The notes below the pieces were generated by a model. That model saw only the letters and a list, made by a program, of their open reading frames with translations, was not told the DNA's origin and searched no databases. From NCBI GenBank assembly GCA_951804985.1, contig OX638133.1, positions 30,653,963 to 30,717,962 of the forward strand: a DNA stretch of 64,000 nucleotides, read 5' to 3'. This stretch comes from Dryomyza anilis (lineage: Eukaryota; Arthropoda; Insecta; Diptera; Dryomyzidae). The stretch's first letter is position 1, and each line of letters begins with the position of its first letter. Positions 59,103-64,000 of this stretch are shown here, one piece after another. A program made the position numbers and the translations under genes.

Positions 59103-60252
59103 GTTGATCAAACGATAAATTAGCAATCTGGTTAATAGAAATTGTGATTAATTGATTAAACTACATTTTTAATATTAAACATTTGCGTCGTAAAATATTT
59201 TAAAATGCTTTACTTGATCATTCTACTACTTCAATAACGACGATTTAACATACACCCACTTATAAAATAAAATGAAACGAATACAAATTTATCAAAAATG
59301 GTCAGAAATTCCAGTGATAGAAGTTTTTGCCTAGTTCATTTCGTCGTCGTTTTTATTTTATTTAATAAAAATCTGTAGTCTTTCGCATCCGGTCAAAAAT
59401 AATACACACACTTTTGTTTTTATAAAAAAAAAATGATAAAGAAAATTATTGTTAACACATCAACGATATTTTCAGAATGAAAATTTTATCAAAGAAAATT
59501 TTCTTTAACATAGAAATCAAAGTCAACGATTGCTTTATTTCAATAAAATCTATCTCTATCTATTCGTTTCGTTTTACGTTTTAGGGGAGAGATGGGCAAT
59601 TTGTATATGAATACAAATGAATCCGAATCTCTAAAACTTATAATAAATCTATAGCATTTTCCTTTATTAAAACAAAATCATATATATATTATAAAAAGTA
59701 TGAAATTAATTTATATTAATATTTAATACAAACAACATTTTAATGTATGCATTCCTTGTTATTTACTGTACAGTTTTCTCACGATAAACTTTCATTTGGT
59801 GATATGCATTTTTTTCACTCATCATTTTGTCTCAGCGTAAGCCAAAGAAAAAGCATTCGTTTTAAAATCTCTTCAGGCATTTTTTTGTTTTTATTGCAAA
59901 TGCTGTGGTGCCCTACAACATAACAACACACAAGATAAACTTAAGTTAAATTGTTAAAAACTAAAATTAACTAACAAAGAAACTTAACTGAGCTCTTTGG
60001 CGATGGCACAATGTGTAGGTGTGACTTTTATTGCATTAGTACATAAGAATATCAGATTTCAATTAAGCAAAAATACAGAATTTGCTTATTTCACTAAAAT
60101 TCCAATTAAATTATTTACGATTCAAGCGCAGCTAAACACATTTCACTGTAAACTAGCTGCATACTTGCTGTACGAAATTTCAAAAAGAAACTAACAATAA
60201 ATTGTTACATTAATGGAATCGCGTGTGCCTCTCGTTGCATTGTCTAAGATAT
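59103..60252. other. AT-rich DNA between tafazzin and mos
   Basis: Short ORFs only; no repeat match. No gene seen. Confidence 0.5.
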
Positions 60253-60258
60253 TTTATT
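60253..60258 (-). terminator. Taz: Candidate poly(A) signal of tafazzin
   Basis: AATAAA on the minus strand, about 90 bases after the stop codon. Other TTTATT hexamers on the plus strand are common here, so use of this one is unproven. Confidence 0.4.
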
Positions 60259-60346
60259 TTTTATTATTTTTATAATTTTTTCTATAGCATATCAAATTTT
60301 AACTTATTTTTTACTAAAAACAAAAACTACTACATTAACTTATTTG

Positions 60347-60388
60347 CTATTTGCGACGGTGCAGTTCCTCCGTTTCGATGCGTAATTT
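60347..60388 (-). CDS. Taz: tafazzin last exon
   Basis: Acceptor AAATTACAG; encodes KLRIETEELHRRK and TAG. It joins the preceding exon at phase 0. The 63-base intron and basic C-terminus support it. Confidence 0.85.
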   Translation of the reverse strand, partial: KLRIETEELHRRK

Positions 60389-62016
60389 CTGTAATTTTTT
60401 TCAAAATAATTTTAATGAAATTTTAAAATTAGTAAAAGTAATTTTACGCACATGAAAGACATCCTGTATTTTGTCGGTAATTAATTTGCGCGCTTCCGGC
60501 TCCGGCACCAGACGCGCCTTGAGGTCACTGATGAAATCATGCAAATCCAAAGGTTCTCCAATGTTGAACGTCACCTTTTTGCCCCACTTCAATATGTAGG
60601 GTTCAACGTTGGGCAGCACCTCATCCATGCCCTCGTGCCACATGGGCAAAATGACTGGTATACGCGGCGATTCGTAGATGATACGTCCGACGCCCCATTT
60701 CAGACGCAACTCCTCCTTGTCCATGTTGACTTTGCCCTCGGGGAAGATGTGTACCCAGTCGCCGAGTGCGCACTTTTGTATGCAAAGATCAATGGCGTCC
60801 TGATAGACGCCCAGGCCACGCACTACAGGAATGCATTTGCCTAAATATAAAATGCGATTAATTATTTTTTGGATATTTATATCTTTTACTCACCATGCAG
60901 GAAGAACAAGGAGTGAAATTTATTCGTAAAGAGGATATCATGCGCCGCCATGGACCAACGTATCTTCAGTCTGTTGCAGACATAACGCACTGGAAGCACA
61001 CCTGCGAAAAGTAATTTAAGTTTAATTTTTATGCAGACATTTTTATTTTAATTTTTTTTTTTAATTATTCAATTCCATTAATTATTACCGTATGGCAAAA
61101 TTTTAGAATGTTTTTTAATTAAATATAAATTTTATCTTTTCCCCGGACTTTATTTTTCCCAGATTCTGCCTGTCCATTTGTCTTTGGAAAATCAATTGAT
61201 GTCTTTTAAATTTCAAATGGCATTTTTGAATTTCAATTTGAATTCTAAAAAGGAATTTCTGAATTTGAATTGATGTTTTTTGAATTTCAAATGAAATTTC
61301 TGAATTTTAATTGATGTCTTTTTACTTTCAAATGGAATTCCTGAATTTCAATTGATAATATGGACTTTCTGAACTTCAATTGATGTCTTTTGAATTTCAA
61401 ATGGATATTGCTGTATTTCAATGAATGTCTTTTGAATTTCAAATGAAATTTTTAATTTTAATTGATGTCTTTTTAATTTCAAATGGAATTTCTGCTTTTC
61501 AATTGAATTTCAAATGACATTTCTGAATTTTAATTGATTTCAAATGGCTAGATCTATATGTCAATTGATGTCTTTTGAATTTCAAATCGAATTTCTGAAT
61601 TTCAATTGATGTCGTTTAAATTTCAAATGAACTTTCTTAATTTTAATTGATGTCTTTTGAATTTCAAATGGAATATCTGAATTTTAATTGATAACATTTT
61701 AATTTCAAATGGAATTTCTGAATTTCAATTGATTTCTTTTGATTTTCAAATAGAATTTATGAATTTTAATTGATGTCTTTTAAATTTCAAATGGAATTTC
61801 TGAATTCCAATTGAAGTCTTTTGAGTTTCAATTGATCGTTTCTGAACTACATTTGTAAATGGTGCAGTTAAATACTGTAGCACTTACCCCACAGTCCGGG
61901 ATCATCAAAGCATGAGTAGTGATTCGATACTGTAACCAGTGGAACACCTGTTGGTCGTTTCGCTATGGCATTTATCAGTCTCTCTTTGTTGTAGACACGT
62001 GTTTTGTTCATGAAAA
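60347..62016 (-). CDS. Taz: Tafazzin, 3' part (5' exon(s) not found)
   Basis: Exons on the minus strand: 62016-61888, 61001-60894, 60840-60452, 60388-60347; about 221 visible residues, all junctions GT-AG and in frame. Tafazzin is a mitochondrial transacylase that remodels cardiolipin. The acyltransferase HX4D motif is seen as NHYSCFDDPGLWG; HIFPEGKVN and PVILPMWH are the later conserved blocks. The final KLRIETEELHRRK is close in kind to other tafazzin C-termini. The first visible exon begins two bases into a codon (FMNKTRVYNKE), so at least one upstream exon with the membrane-entry segment is missing; I found no convincing candidate between 62017 and 64000, so it probably lies outside. mos follows about 4 kb downstream on the same strand. 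The 886-base intron at 61002-61887 holds a minisatellite. Confidence 0.92.
60452..60840 (-). CDS. Taz: tafazzin exon, third visible
   Basis: Acceptor ATATTTAG; reads GKCIPVVRGLGVYQDAIDLC, WVHIFPEGKVNMDKEELRLK, PVILPMWHEGMDEVLPN and ends KITDKIQDVFH-like at a GTGCGT donor. Reading on through the donor gives a short false extension (VRKITF...). Confidence 0.93.
60894..61001 (-). CDS. Taz: tafazzin exon, second visible
   Basis: Acceptor TTTTCGCAG; reads VLPVRYVCNRLKIRWSMAAH, then DILFTNKFHSLFFLH plus one base; donor GTGAGT. It matches the tafazzin stretch [23 protein letters not shown]-type segment in position and character. Confidence 0.92.
61190..61865. repeat. Taz: ~41-bp minisatellite in a tafazzin intron
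   Basis: About 16 units built from CTGAATTTCAATTGATGTC and TTTTGAATTTCAAATGGAAT. The right end GATCGTTTCTGAACTACATT and GTAAATGGTGCAGTT matches the end of the foldback repeat at 43965-44572. Confidence 0.85.
61888..62016 (-). CDS. Taz: tafazzin exon with HX4D active-site motif
   Basis: Acceptor TTTACAG; reads FMNKTRVYNKERLINAIAKR, then PTGVPLVTVSNHYSCFDDPG and LW plus one base; donor GTAAGT. His and Asp of NHYSCFD are the catalytic pair of glycerolipid acyltransferases. Confidence 0.92.
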
Positions 62017-62103
62017 CTGTAAATTCAATTGAAAATATATGTTAGTGACAAGATTAAAAGTAATAATAGTAAGTGCAAGTAATACATGACAATTTCTGCT
62101 ATA

Positions 62104-63231
62104 CCAATGGGAAATATTCCGACCTAGTTCAAACGGTAACCACCCAATGGGAAATATTCCGACCTAGTTTGAACGATAACCAATGTTTTCTTCAATACAT
62201 GCTCTACAAATTTTGTATTAGATCATTTGTAATGTAGCAGTAATTAACAAACATGACTAGTTTCATGTTCCACTTAAGAAGTAATTTATAAACTAAATTA
62301 CCCTCCCTTACCAACTGATTGCTAAATAGTGTGGAAATGGAAGAGATACCTGTTACTTTTTTCTATTTATCTGATGTCAATTGATTTTTAAATTATAAAA
62401 ATAGATATATTTAAAAAAATATAGTTAAAAAAAAATAGTTAAAATGTACGCGCTTATATTTCTTATTTATAAATGATAAAAATGGGAAAAGAGTCATTCA
62501 AAATCATTTTTGGTGGGTTACTGTTGTTGGTTACAGTCGAATTTGTCTGTTTTTCAATTTAGATTCTGTGGCAATTAAAATAGTCTTCATTACCGAAATG
62601 CGAAAACATGTTGATGTGTTGTCTTTGTATTAAGTGGTATTATATTTTGTTTGCACACTATTTTAATATACTGTTATTTATGCGTAATAGTTACCAAAAA
62701 ACAATTATTACTTCGCAAGAAGTATCTCATTACTACTGCGTACAAAGTAATGCACAAATGGAACCACCCCACATTACTACTGCGTACAAAGTAATGCACA
62801 ATTGTGAACCACTGCTCATTACCACTGCGTACAAAATAATGCAAAAATGGTACCACCCCTCTTACTACTACGTACAAAGTAATCCACAAATGGTACCACC
62901 CCACATTACTACTGCGTACAAAGTAATGTACAAATGAAACCACCCCTCATTACTACTGCATACAAAGTAATGTACAAATGGAAATTCCCCTCATTACTAC
63001 TGCGTACAAAGTAATGCACAAATGGAACCACCCCACATTACTACTGCGTACAAAGTAATGCACAATTGTGACACCACCGCTCATTACTACTGCGTACAAA
63101 GTAATGCAAAAATGGTACCACCCCTCATTGTGTAAAAGTAAAAAAGAATTCAGTATTGAGATTCCGACGCATTACGATTCTATAATAATTAGGCAGTAAT
63201 CGACTACGTAAGGATGCTATTTTCTATTGGG
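62104..63231. mobile_element. CCCAATGGGAAATA element with internal minisatellite, copy 2 (upstream of the first visible tafazzin exon)
   Basis: Same ends, 5' interior and 3' block as the 54.4-kb copy. The first ~42 bp are duplicated in tandem (62104-62145 and on). The minisatellite at ~62725-63128 has about nine units, against about five in copy 1. ORFs on both strands here are repeat artefacts. Confidence 0.82.
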
Positions 63232-64000
63232 ATATTATTCGAATAGTGAAACTCAAAACTCTGTTTTTATTTTGTTTTCTCTATATTTTTATTTTGTTAT
63301 TTGTTAAATATCTATGTCTATTCAGTTTCCTTAATTAATTTTAATTCCGAAACATTACGACAAAGTTCAACTGTTGGCCATAAACACATGCAGCAAAAAA
63401 AAAACTATTAAAATTATGGATACTCAAATGAAAGATAATTTTCACACGATTACAAATTTTTAAGATCTGTCAACCCTAGCAGCCACTAGACTAATTTATG
63501 TTATTTCTATAATATGTATGTATTTGTTTTATGAGCCACGTGTATGTACTAATTGAAGTATATTTTCATGTATAACCTTATGATTTTGATATTATTGTTG
63601 TTGTAATTTTTTTGCGAAAATGAAGGGGTGGTAATTTTTGTTTCGATTAGGCCGGTAAAGTGAACTTCTTTGTTGTTTTGTTTTTAAATATACTTTGGTT
63701 TTATTTTTTGCGATTTTCTTTTTTTTTTCGTTTTCTTCAATTTGTGTTTTTACTTTTTCGTTTCATTTTGTTAACTTTTCTTTTGACTTTGTTTTTTATT
63801 TATTTTCGGATTTACTTTACTTTTGTTTAATTTTTAAATTTTGTGCCTTTGATTTTATTTTTAATTTTCCTTTTTTTTTACGTTGTTTTTTTTTTGTATT
63901 TCTGTTTTGCGCTTTTGCATATTTGAGTTTTTTTTACTTTTGGTTTTATTTTTATGTTTTTGCTATTGTTTTTACGTTATTGTTTTGTGTTTTTCTTTTT
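63232..64000. other. Right end, T-rich, no exon found
   Basis: From ~63640 the plus strand is dominated by TTTTTGTTTTT runs. No minus-strand exon with tafazzin-like N-terminal sequence could be recognised. Confidence 0.4.

Noticed and set aside
62608..62943. Facing ORFs of 109 and 89 codons
   Set aside because: Both are translations of the ~46-bp minisatellite in the inverted-repeat element.

Overview
The window is nuclear DNA of a higher fly (Brachycera). It is AT-rich, has spliceosomal introns with GT-AG borders, and its protein sequences, gene order and repeat load fit a calyptrate fly such as a blowfly or house-fly relative; the species cannot be fixed from the sequence alone. Only three genes can be supported. 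Most of the remaining DNA is introns, intergenic sequence and many families of small mobile elements and tandem repeats.

Left part (1-13.4 kb): no gene seen. It holds a foldback element (3.8-4.3 kb), a tRNA-derived SINE (4.45-4.76 kb), a solo LTR with a target duplication (5.13-5.66 kb), two copies of a CACGGAGGG-ended inverted-repeat element (5.86-6.71 and 9.06-10.08 kb), and a composite repeat with a nested transposon and a 15-bp minisatellite (11.4-12.8 kb). Non-repetitive, GC-richer blocks at 7.3-7.8, 8.0-8.4 and 10.7-11.1 kb look like possible regulatory DNA.

Middle part (13.4-40.8 kb), plus strand: a coiled-coil gene of the NCKAP5/NCKAP5L family. Five exons between 32.5 and 40.4 kb join in frame. 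A probable first exon at 14,134-14,147 also joins in frame, giving about 547 residues and an 18.4-kb first intron. The last exon carries an SxIP motif of the kind that binds EB1. Its introns hold SINEs, foldback elements, a ~350-bp tandem array (32.7-34.4 kb) and a dead mariner transposase fragment (39.6-40.1 kb).

Right part, minus strand: the kinase gene mos (five exons, 56,337 to 51,495, 432 residues) and, upstream of it on the same strand, the mitochondrial cardiolipin acyltransferase gene tafazzin (four 3' exons, 62,016 to 60,347; its 5' end was not found and probably lies beyond the window). From memory, mos and Taz are also neighbours in Drosophila melanogaster, which would make this a conserved pair. 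The NCKAP5-like gene and mos converge across about 11 kb of repeat-filled DNA.

The most notable signal is the repeat landscape. There is a ~300-bp tRNA-derived SINE family in six copies, four of them with exact target-site duplications, although SINEs are essentially absent from Drosophila. There are also nested elements whose order of insertion can be read directly, and two copies of a 1.1-kb inverted-repeat element that carries its own internal minisatellite inside mos and tafazzin introns. All calls come from reading the sequence by eye; no database search was run.
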